From: Pieris napi
Taxonomy: Eukaryota > Arthropoda > Insecta > Lepidoptera > Pieridae
Length of the DNA: 64,000 bases
NCBI RefSeq assembly: GCF_905475465.1
Contig: NC_062235.1
Span: 8,132,001-8,196,000 of the forward strand
Reading direction: 5' to 3'
Shown here: piece after piece, positions 33,207 to 46,147 of the stretch
Position numbering within the stretch: the stretch's first letter is position 1
Layout: each line of letters begins with the position of its first letter
Program-made: the position numbers and the translations under genes
The notes under the pieces: generated by a model
Databases searched by the model: none
The model's input: the letters and a program-made list of their open reading frames with translations, nothing else
Told to the model about the DNA's origin: nothing

Positions 33207-34783
33207 TTACCTTTTCTTTCGTTTTTGAGGTATGTCTTCATCATTTTGTTGAAATTTCTTTAGATCTGCACAAAACAGCACCTGTAAATAATAGTAAACT
33301 CTTTACTATATATTATATTATACATATTTTAAAAAGGAGAGTTTTGTATAACTCATAAACTTGAAAACCACTGGACAAAATTCAAAATTTATTTCAACAT
33401 TAAAAAGATATATTATCCCTTACTTAATAATTAATATTTTCTGAATAATTGAAAAGATTTTTTTACTTTCTAATTTTATTTTAAGATTAATTATGAAAAC
33501 AAATAGGTGCAAAATTACCGTGTGCGCCCAGCCAGCCATATCTCCATATAAACTTCTAAAGTGATCACCAATTTCTGTGTAAATTTTTTCAGTAACACTT
33601 TTCTTACCCTTCAAATGAGGGAGATAGTTTTGAGCAGCTATTTGGTAAACATGCGTATCAACTGGCAGTGCATCTAAATGATTTAATGACATTAAACAAA
33701 TGCAATCTGCAACCTGAAAAGCAAATTAATGTACAACTATAAGTTTTTTTTGTATATAAGTATTATAATAACATGTATGAAGTATCATGGAGTATGTTTA
33801 TCCAAGAGGTAAGCAAGAAACAAAGTATTTTTTAGGATATTTTTACCTTAGGTCCAATTCCACATAGCTTCATAAGCTCTGCTCTAGCATCCTTATACAT
33901 CTTTACCTGTAAACCCTTAAACCATTCTTCACCACCCCATTCAACTATTTGATCAGCTGATTTCTTTATAAATTTGGCTCTATATCCAAATCCTAGTTCT
34001 CGAAGTTGTGACTCAACCTAGATTGTTATTATTATTATTGAGTTAATCCTAGTTATTCCAAAGTATAAATAAAGTCAATTTCATTCTTGTTACCTTTGGC
34101 TGTGCTAATTTATCTACATCAGGAAAAGAATAATATGATATGTCATTAACTTCACAAATTTTCTCACCATAATGTGTACATAACTTTTCTACCATACTTG
34201 ATATCCTGAAATAGTTTAGATTCTACTATTATTCTATTATATACTATTATAATAACATTTTATTATTATACTATTGACATTGAATTTACCTTGATATATG
34301 GTTATTTTGACTACAAATAAAAGAAAATAGATTCTCTACTGGCTCTTGAGCTAACATTCTAATCCCATAAAACTGTACACAAGCGGATTTAAACAAGTCA
34401 TCCTTTTCTGACCATGTTTTATAATAGTTACTTAAATCAACATCCAGACGGAAATATTTTTGTAACAAGTTCTTGTAAACATCCACATGCCTGATTCCTT
34501 CCATATCTGTTTTTTTTAATAATGATCCAAGAACTATGTACTTCAAACAATCATCTTCCTCTTGGAGTCTCCATACAGTTTTTGCGAAAATACCAGTCCA
34601 TATATTTTCATTTCTGTCAAAAGTCCACCTGGAAAATAGTGATACTTTAGGATTTAAGATTTCAAATATAGCTGAGTTTACATGGAAGCATTACCTAAAA
34701 CTTTGGCCTCCGTTTAATGTACCGATCAGTTGAAGCTCACGATTTTTAATAGGAATTTTATTCCACGACATTGGACTTAACAT
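33207..34783 (-). CDS. Ogg1: 8-oxoguanine DNA glycosylase / AP lyase, complete
   Basis: Six exons on the minus strand: 34783-34695, 34628-34290, 34205-34094, 34017-33847, 33713-33519 and 33281-33207, giving 326 residues (human OGG1 345). Removes oxidised guanine opposite C in base-excision repair, in nucleus and mitochondria. The N-terminal domain has WNKIP and the FR junction. The NNH motif (FICSQNNHISR, about 132-142) contacts the opposite C. The helix-hairpin-helix is LCGIGPKVADCICLM with catalytic Lys about 237, and LPVDTHVYQIA holds the catalytic Asp about 256. The spacing to human K249 and D268 is the same. The basic end PQKRKKR may be a nuclear signal. It lies tail to tail with chimaerin, 233 bases apart. 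Confidence 0.96.
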
Positions 34784-36280
34784 TTTATTTCATAAGGACT
34801 ATGTTAAATTCTGTTTTCAAACACACAAGACTATTTTATAATACTTCACAAAAAAATAACCCCTAGCACTGATGATAGTTAATTAAAATATCATGTAAAC
34901 AAATAGACGCTTAAGAGCGAATGCGCGCCAAAAGCCAAAACGCCGCACGGACGCAGTGATGTCAGATGTTGACACTCGACAGTCGACAGTTACTGAACAT
35001 TGAAGAGTAGTTCAATGTAAGGCAAAATAACTGAAACTAATTTTATCAGGACAAACATAATATCACTTATACAATGATAGAAAAGATAATCGGCGTGGTG
35101 GTTATGCGAACTAATATAATTTTTTAAACAATTTATATTTTTATAGTTAATATCAAGATGAATACTGTCGAGCTAAAATGACAGTCGGTAACAGTGTTGT
35201 CAACAAAAAAAAATACATATATCGATTTTGATATAATATATCGATTTTTAAATTCGGTTAGAACTTAGAAGTGATTTGGTATTCTACCACATAAATCATA
35301 GTACTTTTATACTGATAATTAAAGCAATTCGTGCAATATAATTCCCTAACCATTCCAAAGTATCAAAAACGCACAACATTGATATACAAGTTTTCACTTG
35401 TGCCGGCACTCCCGGAGAGCAACCCGTAGTTTTTTTTATTTCTTAACTTTTCTTTCTTCAAATTCAACTTTTCTTAACGTTTCTTGGCAGACAATTTTTT
35501 GCCTTTTCGTCATTTTCTTTTCATACATTATTTAGCCATTAATATTCGTTCGGATTAAATTATTGTTTTTCGATATTTAAGCTGTAGCCAGGCTTGGAGT
35601 TTATATTTGGTTTAGTTTGTTGATTGCGTTCTCTATTAAAGATATTTCTTTTTAACAAAAGAAAAATAACTGCCATCAAATTTAAAAGTATTAAAGAAAT
35701 TTTTTATAACATTTGTATTAATTGACCTACTACAAGAGGTGTCAGGAAAAAAAAATTCATGTGCAATTTTCCTTTGGATTTTTGTAATCATATTTTTAAA
35801 AATTAAGAAAAATTTAACATAAAGATGGGTGTAATACGTAAATAGAACAGGAACATAGTTAAATGTAACGGGTATAATCATATTTTTGAACTTTGACATC
35901 CCCGCAGTACCTACCGTCATTACCGTAAGGACAAATTGACCATGTTCCCAGTTTTAGGACACAAAACGTAAATGTTAGTTCCACAGTAATCACTTACGTA
36001 CTTTTAGGTAACTCGTTGATTCCTAGCTACCTGTATTTGATTCGTGTTGTAAATAACTGATACGTCCGGCGCTACCTGCGCTACACTCTGGTTGTATAGT
36101 ACCTACCTATACACTTATGTAGAAAATAACAGTGCAGTTTGCCGATTTTCCTTTAAATTTTATTTTACTTATTAAAATATAAATAAATTAAATTAAGGCT
36201 ATTTTAAATTAATCGTTTATTAATATTATAAATATATATAATAAAATGGCAAGCCTATCTAAAAATAACTTAATAATAAG
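34784..36280. other. Intergenic DNA between OGG1 and the protease; no gene seen
   Basis: AT-rich. A minus-strand frame of 94 codons at 35636-35920 has no recognisable motif and biased Lys/Phe/Asn content expected of AT-rich noise. The first few hundred bases beyond 34784 should hold the OGG1 promoter, but I see no specific element. Confidence 0.6.
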
Positions 36281-39200
36281 TTAATTACTACTTAATTTAG
36301 ACATTTTATCTTTAATCCATGGAAGATATTGAGCAGCATCAGTAAACACTACATATTCATTAAGATCACAAGTCGCATCTCCATTCTGTGAAAGGAGGGC
36401 TAGCGATACAACACCACGTAACTTCCAGCGACCATTGTCCAAGATATAAAGTCCACCACCAGAATCTCCTAAACAAGGCCCGGATCCTTTCTTATCACCT
36501 GAAAGAAAAAGCACAGCAAATTATAATACCTATTAATTTTTACGTGATTACAGTGTTGGCCTAGTGGCTTCAGCGTGCGACTCTCATCCCTGAGGTCGTA
36601 GGTTCGATCCCCGGCTGTACATCAATAGACTTTCTTTCTATGTGCGCATTTAACATGCTCGCTTGATTTGTGAAGGAAATCATGAGAAAACCAGCTTGGC
36701 TTAGACCCAAAAACTCGACGGCGTGTGTCAGAAGTGTGTGGAAGATCACCTACTTTCCTATTAGGTTGACAACTGATCATGAAACAGATACAAAAATCTG
36801 AGGCCCAGACTTTAAAAGGTTGCAGCGCCATTTATTTTACTTTTATAGGTTATGAAACCAGCGTGATTTTTTTACGAATTAAATACGGCATCAAGTTTAT
36901 CCCGATTAACAGACATATGTGACCGAACTATGTGCGTATCTGCGGCCTAGAATTGTGATTCGAATAATTTACCTAAATTTATATGACGAGAATGAATTTA
37001 ATAAATCTCTGGTAATTTATTATAATAGACATACGAAACATAAAAACCAAAAACAATCAACATTTAGTCCACAGGGTCAGACATGATAAATTATATTTTC
37101 GTTTTCAGTGTTTTTGCCAGCATCAAATAAGCAATTTTTTTGACGTGATAACGTCTTTAAAATCGTTTTAGTCGGGTGACATGTTCAGAAACTTGTGTCA
37201 CACCAAAACCTCACGAGCGCGATCGCAGGTATAACGAGAGAGAGATGGACCGATCTCCCGTCTCATCTCGAGCGCTGCCAGTCATTCCGTGAATGTATGA
37301 AGAAAAATGTATATCATAGTCGAATAAGTAAACTTGTCATTTTACACCCGAAATTTATCATCAAAAGTGTGAATAAAACGATAGATGTAATTTAAAATTT
37401 GAAAAAATTGTTATCTTCATTAATTCCTTACTTCCCAAAAACTTATATCACCAATAAGACGTTATCACGTAAACATCTCGATCGTAAACCTACTTTACAA
37501 ACAACCAATATTTTTTTTATTGCAAAACATACCTGCACATAGAGTTTTCTGTGATGTCAATCTGTGGAATTCTGGTTTACTAGCTCGACACTCCTTTGTG
37601 CTGACAACTGGAATACGGACCATAAGAGGCTCGCCAGTACCGCCAGCGCCTTGTTCATTCGCTCCCCAACCAGCCACCTAGTGACAACTCACAAGATTAT
37701 TTATTATGCTATATACTAATGCTCATTTATAAGGCAAAGAGGAGACTTAGTAGTTTAAGTATATGGCATTCCATCCTGAACTCATATGGTATATGGAAAG
37801 ATTATAGAAAAAGATGCAATCTGACGTAAAGAGTTATAGAGTTGTTGCGCTATTACAGAACATACAAGAGTTGTTTAAGGCTTATGTGTATTACGTTCAA
37901 AGAGGGGCTGTACTAGCCAGTACTTATTCTAATTTTGAAAGTTGTTAAAATGTTTAACTTGTTGACATTTCGTGAGATTTCAATGTAACATTACATTCAC
38001 GGTACTTTTACCCCAAAAAACTTTTCATAATTCTGTAATAACAAACTGCTCATCCTTACCAGAAACATTAAAGCGCTTTACTAGTTTAATTGCACACTCA
38101 AGCGCGAAACCTATTTGAATTGAAGCTGAAATTCTAATAATACACAAATATTCGTTTTCTTGATACGTAATAGGTAGTATGAATTATCTTACCACACCTG
38201 TGGTGCCAACTATTCTGTTGAGATCCGTATTTCCACTCCAAAGACACGCTGGTTTTATGTTAGTGTTAAAAGTCACAGCTCGCTCTAATGTCATTACCAG
38301 GAGGTCATCTAAAAAATAATTTTATTAAAGCATGAACTTTTATCTAAAATCCCATTTATGTTTTAGTAGGATTCAAACGTGTCACAAAGATGGACCAAAA
38401 ATCCAGGGAGAATTATCCATTTAAAATATCGATTACGTAATATTATAATTGTTATCAATAAATATGAATTCAAAGTTAACATATATTCACGCAAGGAAGT
38501 TTGTAATAATAGATGTACTTTGCAACACTAAAAAATGTATGAAGGAAGTTGTTTATCTCGCACTCAACTTATTATTGTTAAAATCATTACTTACTAGCAA
38601 GAGTTGTCTTATTGTATCCCTCGTGTATGGCGGCGTCACTCAGCTTCCTGGTAACTGTGGTATCGTCTCCCCAATCGTCTTCCAAGTTAAACACGCCAAC
38701 TTTAACGATTATGTCTGTCTTTCTGGACTGCCCATGCATACAATGTGCCGCTATAATATTTTTTTATAAAGATAATTAAATTCCCGTTGTCTAACAAAAT
38801 TTAATCTTATTTGATTTCCCAAATGAAATATAATTTTTAAAGATTGGTATACCACCTAAAAGAACTTGCGGATAAATGTATTTGCCTAAAAATAGTATGC
38901 ATTACCTGTTACCACATGTTGATCCGAAACCAATGTCCCTGAACATATGTAAGAAATGCTGCTCGCTCTCTTCTTGTAGATGGCAACAAGCCAAGGCCAC
39001 TCTCCCCGCTGATAACTGCTGCCTTGGAATATCAGGGGCACAGTGTTAATTGACGACACGCCACATTGTTTGGATTCGGTTTCGTCTCTATTTAACGGTT
39101 CAGGAGCTGGCGGTGGTCTGAAAACATGGTAAAATGAAAAATATTATAAATTCGGCTGTAATTGATATTTTGTAATGATATGAAATATTATCTAATTCTA

Positions 39201-42200
39201 TAACTTTTGATACATGCCTTTAAACAAATAGAATCCTTTTAGCTTAGAATGTTATTGTTTGTTTCAGTGTTATCAATTAAACTAACTACTCTTTTTGCAT
39301 CAGACGTGATAAAAATAAATCAGTGGCGCTACCTCTTTAAGTCTTAATAGGCAAGTAGGTGATCAGCCTCCAGTGCCTGACACACGCCGTCGACTTTTTG
39401 GGTCTAAGACATGTCGGTTTCCTCACGATGTTTTCCTTCACCGTTGAGCAAATGTTAAATGCGCACATAGAAAGAAAGTCCATTCGTGCAGCCGGGAATC
39501 GAACCTACGACATCAGGTATGACCTCAGAGTCGCATGCGGAAGTCACAAGGCCAACACTGCTCAGACATGTGATACGCCACACAATTTGTTTTAAATTTA
39601 AAATACATTGATTATAAATTTACCTAGTTGTAGGCTTTTGTGTACGTCTAGGAGGCGTAACGGGCTGTATCGGCCTAACATCTTCGTTTGAATACTGATT
39701 TTGGTTGAGATAGTCATTATAAACTTCTGGCTCGGAATATGCTGGCGGGGGTCTTGGTGGCTTCGTGGTTTGTGGACGACGTTCGGGGACTCTTTGAGGG
39801 TAAACATCTTGGGGATACACTTGAGGTGGCACTTGCGCTGGCTTTGCCGGTTCTAAAACTTGATACACTTCATAATCAGGTTGACGGTAGGGAGGGCGTG
39901 TGAACTGTACGTTTTGTGGACGACGTTCGGGGACTCTTTGAGGGTAAACATCTTGGGGATACACTTGAGGTGGCACTTGCGCTGGCTTTGCCGGTTCTAA
40001 AACTTGATACACTTCATAATTAGGTTGACGGTAGGGAGGGCGTGAGAACTGTACGTTTTGTGGTCCACCTGTAATAGGATTTGATTTGTACCGCTCAGGA
40101 CAATTTTATGCAGATCATGGGTCCGTCTCCCAGGGTGAAGAGTGAAATGTTTAGGAGGTACTACGTATTATATGTAATTATCAAAAAGTAATCGAAAGGA
40201 TTCATGAAATTGACTATGGATTATAATTTACTACGCGTTTCGTGTTGTTTCGTTATTTAAGCTTTGCAGATTGACTGTAAATGAAACCGCATATGTACGC
40301 TAGTCTAGGTTAAAATAATTCTCGTTGTTCTCGAATATATGTCAATAAATTTTCTTTGGGTTTTCCAACAACTACGCAGTATACGGAAAATATCACTTAT
40401 GGCTTATGAGAAAACCTGTTTCTCTGGGATGTTACATGCATACCAAATCTTTGTTGTCGCTTGAGTGAGTTGTAATAAAATGGAGATGCCAACTTCTAAC
40501 GCTCAGATTTCAAAGGATGATCGCAATTTAGTAACGAATGTTGCCCAAATAAATCGAAAAACCGGAAAAGATTAAGAACATTAAATTTGGTTATGTGTTT
40601 TGGGATACAGGTATTTTCACCAAACGATCTACCGGACAAGCACATATAATTTTAACTACTGCCTTGCGATTCTGTAACTCACTTTTCGAACTCGCACAGC
40701 GGTTTTCACAGCGGCGGTCGCACTCAAATCAGTCGTGAAGCAGTTATTTTACGATTTGGCATTCTGATAAACAGTAAACTACAAGCTCCCTCCTTATATA
40801 GTGAGAGTTCGAAAAGTGAGTTACAGAATCGCAAGCCAGTTGATCCGTCACTCCTATAATATTATTACCACCTTCCATAATAAAGGTAAGACTATGGGCG
40901 AAGATTAGTAAATTTCAATCCAAGGCAACGTTCCGTTTTGAAAAACAGGTTTTTCATATCAAATGAAACATTTTAAATGCGTGTCAAAATCATACCTGGC
41001 TTAAAACTGGGTTGAGGTGAACCAATTCCATTGAAGTTGTTTCGGAGAAATAATGAATGCTGCAGAGTAACTGTAGTCACGTATTGACCGGGACCTGGGA
41101 CATCTATAAACCATATAACTTTTAATAAAATATATGACGGCAAAAGCATGTGTCGATTAAATTTCAATTCAGTGTCAAAATTTCACTACCAACGAGTGCA
41201 CCAAGCATTTAACTCTACAATTTACATGTAACTCGACAAACGTTATTTCAATCTCTTAATTATTGAGCTCTACATTAGATATAACCCACCTCCAGATGCA
41301 AAGCATAGCGGGACATCGTTAGCTGATATTGATGTGAGTCTCGGTAAAGGCGAGCTGACAGGAAAATTCACACGATATTGCAAAGGAACCCCGCTATTAT
41401 AGTCTTGAAGGAGGTTTAGTTCTCCGCCATTATGTTGAATGTTGCCTACATAATTCTGAAAGTAAATTTCCAGCATACATAATTAAAAATAGCAAGAAAA
41501 CAGCACAATGTACCAAAATGGGTGATAGAATCATATTCAATTGTATATAATTCACACATACAAAAGCTAACTTTACAGCTATCATATTAAATTTGGGCAT
41601 ACGTATACATGGTCCATAGCGATCTTTTGGATATTTTATTCGTATCGCCACAGGAGGCCCAAGTCCTTTAATTTATAATAAAAATCTTAAGAAATTAATC
41701 GACTTGGATTATTTTATAAGATCTCATTATATATACATATGTAGCTATTTATCAAAACCCGTTGCTTGGCATATTAATGTTATATGATGTATGTTATTTT
41801 ATATATACACATACGTATATTTTGTTGATGATAGTATATACTCTTCCGTGACTCTATAAGGGTCAAGTACAAGAATCGCTAAGTTTAAATCGACTGAGGA
41901 AATGATTTTCGAAAGTGGTAAATTCCTTAATAACTGTAACTCTACTTGGATATGTACACAAGTATATGTTTTTATTTATAATTTTATAATCATGATATAG
42001 GAATATCAAAGTAAGATATTTTTATTTTCTTAACTAAGTAACTTGAAAACCGACATCGTCAAGATTATATACAATGCTACAATATATTATTTTTTGTGAA
42101 CACCTCCTTTATTTTGCATTATATTATTAGATCACTTAAATTAAATATTTTTATCATATTCATATAATTTCGTATTTGTTCGCACGATGTTCTACTGCTT

Positions 42201-44511
42201 AATTCGGATCATATTCATAAGTTGTTGTTAAAAAATATGAATGGAACTTTCAGATACCTATCTTATATTATACAGTATACTACATGAGAACTAAAACTCA
42301 GTTTACTTTATCATTAGTCATTCTATGTCTTAACAAATTAAAATTGTATAAAAAAGAGATGCCAATGAATAAATTAAAAAAGTGTGCCAATTTTACTTAG
42401 CTTTCACTTAAATAGCATGCATATTGCAGCCTCAACAGATACAGGTTTCTTACAAGTTCATTGTCTTGGCCGCGATGATCGAGGGGCCCGCCCCGTTGAG
42501 GAAAATACGAGATCATTATCATAACTTACTGTTAGCATAAGTTAATGCATATTAACTTAAAGAGTCGATGCTTATGAAATCCTTTAACACTTTATTAAGT
42601 GCTCACCAAAGACGTTTAGTTAATACATGAACAGTAATGGTATTGTTTGCTCTAATAGTAAGTAGGCAAACTTATATAAACAGGTTAATAAAGATGTAAG
42701 ACATGACTTTCAATTATTTTAATTAGGTATAAATGCTTTTATTATAAAGAGCGCTAAGCTACCATATGTCAGTAACTAATTTTTTTAAGTTCCGTATCCC
42801 ACATTAGAGAAGTTTATGTACCATCGATTATTTTTGTAAGACTTGTCGTTAAGTTTTCGAAAAAGTGAAGTGGCGAAGAAAATCTGAACCTGGAGATACA
42901 TCTACATCCGCTTATCTGCTGGAGACGATATTAATAACGAATTGTCTGTAATTATGGCGCTTTAATAAGACGACGGAATAGACCTTTTGTGTATGTCTGT
43001 TTTTATGTGTTAATCAGTCTGACTGAACACAAATCAAGTGTTGAAAAATTATATACATAATACAAAAACAGCTTGTTTCTATGTAACTGAACGAAACAAG
43101 TTTGTAATACGACCCTGAATAGAATCGCTTAGATCGTCAAAGACTTTTTTTATGAAAGAGTAGGTATACCAATATTATTTGTTAAGTTTAATTAGTATCC
43201 TACGTTCTTCTTGGTTGATTTTGCCAATAATGTGGCTATTTTTTTATAACTTGATACAGGTTTGCCTACGGCAGACAGTACGCTTATGAAAATCACCTAT
43301 AAACTACAAGTGTACACGCGACATAGTGTGACGCAGATAAATCAGAGTGGGAATTCTCACCGTCGCGTCGCTATTTACGCAAATATTTCAAATATGTAAT
43401 AATAATGCCGATGTTATATAAAAACACAGGTTCTTGTGAGTTTTATAAAGATTTTTCCTTGTTGTGTTGTAAGGAATACTATAAAAAACAGATTGAACTC
43501 ATGTTATATAATAAGTTTAAGAAATATTGAGATTTAGTTAGGTATAGCATATTTCATTCATATTCTATTATGAATGAACCGTTTGTTGCTGCCGACAAAA
43601 TTAAAAACTACGTTTTGTATTATACTTTTATTTCTCACTATAAAACTACTCGGTTGTCTAAGGCGTAACAAAAAAATAATTTTCTAGTCTTTATAATTAA
43701 ACCAGTTTTAATATAAGGAAACATTCTTAGCAATATTTATCTGCATGCAAAGCAAACATAGTATATAGTTGTTTGTTGAGATCTTCATCTTAATCCGCTG
43801 AATCTAGTGTTACATACTAATTTTCTTATCGACGGGTGGGCAACTCAGACATGACTGACTTTAATAATTCTGAGAAACTAAAGTCAATACCAATTTTTAA
43901 AAAAAGGTATACAACAGAAAGACTGCCTAATGCCTTTCGACCAATGTCACCTTAACTGGTCAGGTAAAAAACATCAACGAATGCGTTTCTTGCTAATATC
44001 TATACATATATTAAGTAATTAAATTTGTTAAAAAAAATATTTGAGATACGCGTCTGGGTAATATTAATAATATTATGACTCATATTCTAACGCGGTCTTT
44101 ACGCGACGGTATATTTGCGAGATTTGAATTTAAAATATTTTTGGCATGCATAAAGACGTTAATCATCGGATAAAAAGTAACAGATCGATCTCTATCCGCC
44201 AATTTCAACCACGTTTTTTTTAGTGCAACACAATAATTGCAAATTCGGGGCGGCACAATAGTTTTAAATAAGTAAATAAAAAGTAGGTACTTAATACTCA
44301 CACTAGGTAATCTCGCGGCAATTGTCAAATTAACTTTTACCGTTACCGACGTCACTTGTCCAATAGAAGGCAAATTTATTTCACCATAAGGTCCCGAATT
44401 ATCTGACTTATATTCAAAAATATTCGGGCATGGAGATTGAATGTACTGACCACACACACATAAGAACTCAAAAAATATCGCTAAGAACACTATGTTCCTT
44501 TCTCGAGACAT
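36281..44511 (-). CDS. gd: Gastrulation-defective-like serine protease, complete
   Basis: Ten minus-strand exons: 44511-44304, 41665-41577, 41455-41290, 41103-40996, 40068-39624, 39117-38906, 38750-38595, 38308-38193, 37677-37533 and 36498-36281. They give 620 residues, in phase throughout. A signal peptide (FLAIFFEFLCVCG) precedes SPCPNIFEYKSDNSGPYGEI, the start of the gd N-terminal domain. A Pro-rich linker (about 195-340) contains two near-identical 48-residue repeats. The S1 domain begins VPLIFQG...GEWPWLVAIY, with no Arg-IVGG site, as in gd-type proteases. Triad: His412 (TAAHC), Asp463 (NDLLV), Ser561 (GDSGG). In Drosophila, Gd is secreted and starts the Snake-Easter cascade in dorsoventral patterning; the role here could also be immune. 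The exon 1 donor (GTGTGA rather than the adjacent GTGAGT) was chosen to keep phase and is the weakest join. Confidence 0.9.
36553..36845 (+). repeat. tRNA-derived SINE in the last intron of the gd-like gene
   Basis: The head has RNA polymerase III promoter boxes: A-box-like TGGCCTAGTGG and B-box GGTTCGATCCC. The body contains TAGACTTTCTTTCTATGTGC and TTAGACCCAAAAACTCGACG. A minus-orientation copy of the same family is at 39345-39560. Confidence 0.8.
39345..39560 (-). repeat. tRNA-derived SINE, minus orientation, in intron 5 of the gd-like gene
   Basis: Reverse complement starts CAGTGTTGGCCTTGTGACTT, has the B-box GGTTCGATTCCCGG, then GGACTTTCTTTCTATGTGCG and AGACCCAAAAAGTCGACGGC, matching the SINE at 36553. 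A further fragment with GTCTAAGAGATGTC lies near 52335 in a PTIP intron. Confidence 0.8.
39771..40058 (-). repeat. gd: Two tandem 144-bp units inside exon 5 of the gd-like protease
   Basis: Unit 39771-39914 is followed directly by unit 39915-40058. By eye they differ at only a few bases (for example CATAATCAGG against CATAATTAGG). The 48-codon length keeps frame. Each encodes YEVYQVLEPAKPAQVPPQVY followed by PQDVYPQRVPERRPQ, so the linker is doubled. The protein differences I see are Thr/Ser and Asp/Asn. Confidence 0.9.
40663..40835. mobile_element. 173-bp MITE with perfect 31-bp terminal inverted repeats
   Basis: 40663-40693 (CTTGCGATTCTGTAACTCAC...) is the exact reverse complement of 40805-40835. 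It sits in an intron of the gd-like gene. Related pieces occur at 8758-8850 and, in part, near 23825 (CTGCGATCCTGTAACTCACT). No coding capacity. Confidence 0.85.
41666..44303. other. gd: First intron of the gd-like gene; no other feature recognised
   Basis: About 2.6 kb of AT-rich intron. I found no open frame with a recognisable domain, no inverted-repeat element with clear ends and no SINE head. Its size is mainly due to unidentified AT-rich sequence. Confidence 0.5.
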
Positions 44512-45202
44512 AATTAATATTAATAATAATAACGGTAATTTAAATAGGTATCGTCTTTATATAAATTTAAGAGCTTTAGTACGTCTTTTCAAGACCTTGG
44601 ACCGACTTACACTGGACATAAGGTTATTTCTTGTCTGAACAACAGTTTTTTTTATGACGCGGTAAACCAATCTAAAACCCGCTTTTTATTATTTATACAT
44701 ATTAGCGAGGGTATTTTTGGTGGTTATTTGACAGTCTTTGACTCATCAATGAAAAACTTCTAAAATAGTAACCACATTATTTTATTACTTAAAAAACGTG
44801 CATCAATAATTGCCTCAATACTCAAGTTATTATTCATATTATTTCTAATATGTGATGGTGAAAGCTATTTTGTAGAAATAATTAGATATTTATAATTTGT
44901 AGTCGTAACCTAGGTATAATATATACCTAATTGTTAGTAAATACATATATTTGTAGCTATTTAATTACATCAGAGTTATATGAACACTTAACAATAGTCT
45001 TGATAATACCAGTGTCATACAATCAAAGATATACAAAATAAGTATTAAACAATTTATTTAATTATTATTTTTTTCATTATACTACTATCTAGCTTCTTGT
45101 CAATGAAAGATCAAAAGTTAAAACTATAAGACTTACTTGATTTCATTCGATGCTACTTTTAAGCCTAGCAGTATCATATTTACAAGCATGGCCATAGAAT
45201 AA
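44512..45202. other. Upstream region of the gd-like gene; no gene seen
   Basis: AT-rich. A TATA-like TTTATATAAAGA (minus strand, plus positions about 44553-44564) lies some 45 bases upstream of the start codon and could be a promoter element. This rests on resemblance only. Confidence 0.35.
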
Positions 45203-45912
45203 AGCTGCGTATAAATTAAGCGCTGCAGCCGCGCGAGCCAATGTTCGACCAGAGTTGACGTTCATTTGCCGCGCGAGCCAATATGTAGATATAAATTTAG
45301 TTGGACGTGACTGCCGCACGCGGCAGGCGATCCATCACGAACAGACCGCGGCGGATAGTCAGACCAGTTCACTCTTGTAAACCTGCGAGTATGGACGCGC
45401 GTGTTCGGGCGGCTGCCGCTTTCATTATACTATAATGACTCCTTTTCCAGTCTTTGATTATTTAATTGTATGTAATTAATTATTTGCATGCAATCAAAAA
45501 CTATTTTTAATAATGCCAGAGAAGTATAACTTCTTACACGCGTACATAAGTACACGCACCCATTTTTTGTATGTAATTAATATATAATTGTCATATTAGT
45601 TACTTTATAAGTTATAGCTTTGTCATCAATATTTAAATCCAACTTTATATATGTACGCACCCTTTTTTACGTATTCGCCGCGCGAGCCAAATCACCAAAA
45701 CTATAACCGTCCCAACTGCGCGCGAGCCAACTAGTAACGTAAAGTAAGCTCCTTTGATGCGGTCTCAAAAACCGACAGCGAGCGGATCGACCCGCGGCAC
45801 GTTCGAGCGCGGCAATGTTCGAGTCGCCGCGCGTGCGATCCCGTCTACATAGAGCGCGGCCGCCGCGCGCGCCAATGTTCGATGGTTTGCCGCGCTTAAT
45901 TTATACGCAGCT
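45203..45912. mobile_element. Harbinger-like non-autonomous element with GC-rich GCGCGAGCCAA repeats
   Basis: Perfect terminal inverted repeats, left AGCTGCGTATAAATTAAGCG (from 45203) and right its reverse complement (to 45912). Direct TAA copies flank it (45200-45202 and 45913-45915), the 3-bp target duplication of PIF/Harbinger elements. CCGCGCGAGCCAA-type units recur at about 45229, 45271, 45679, 45718 and 45867. The AT-rich middle (about 45430-45665) looks like a separate insertion and holds the ACTTCTTACACGCGTACA motif also seen near 16797. No transposase. Confidence 0.7.
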
Positions 45913-46147
45913 TAAGTACCACAGGCACCACAATAATAGTAAATTTTCATCCGGACAAAATGCCAAAACCAAATGTTTATTGAAACAACAAACTCTCTGT
46001 CATCAAACATTGTGAAGGCAAACAACTAAATATAAAAATTATACAGTTAACATGCTAGTTACTAACAACTTGCTGCTTGGAAAGAAACGTATACCTCGTA
46101 GGAACTCTACTTGATCCAATGCATTTTTAGACTTATTATTCTTTTTA

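Noticed and set aside
35636..35920. 94-codon minus-strand frame between OGG1 and the protease
   Set aside because: Composition expected of AT-rich noise. No motif, and no partner exon in phase.
36553..36625. tRNA-like head with A and B boxes
   Set aside because: Followed by a conserved SINE body and present again in inverted orientation at 39.5 kb. A SINE, not a tRNA gene.
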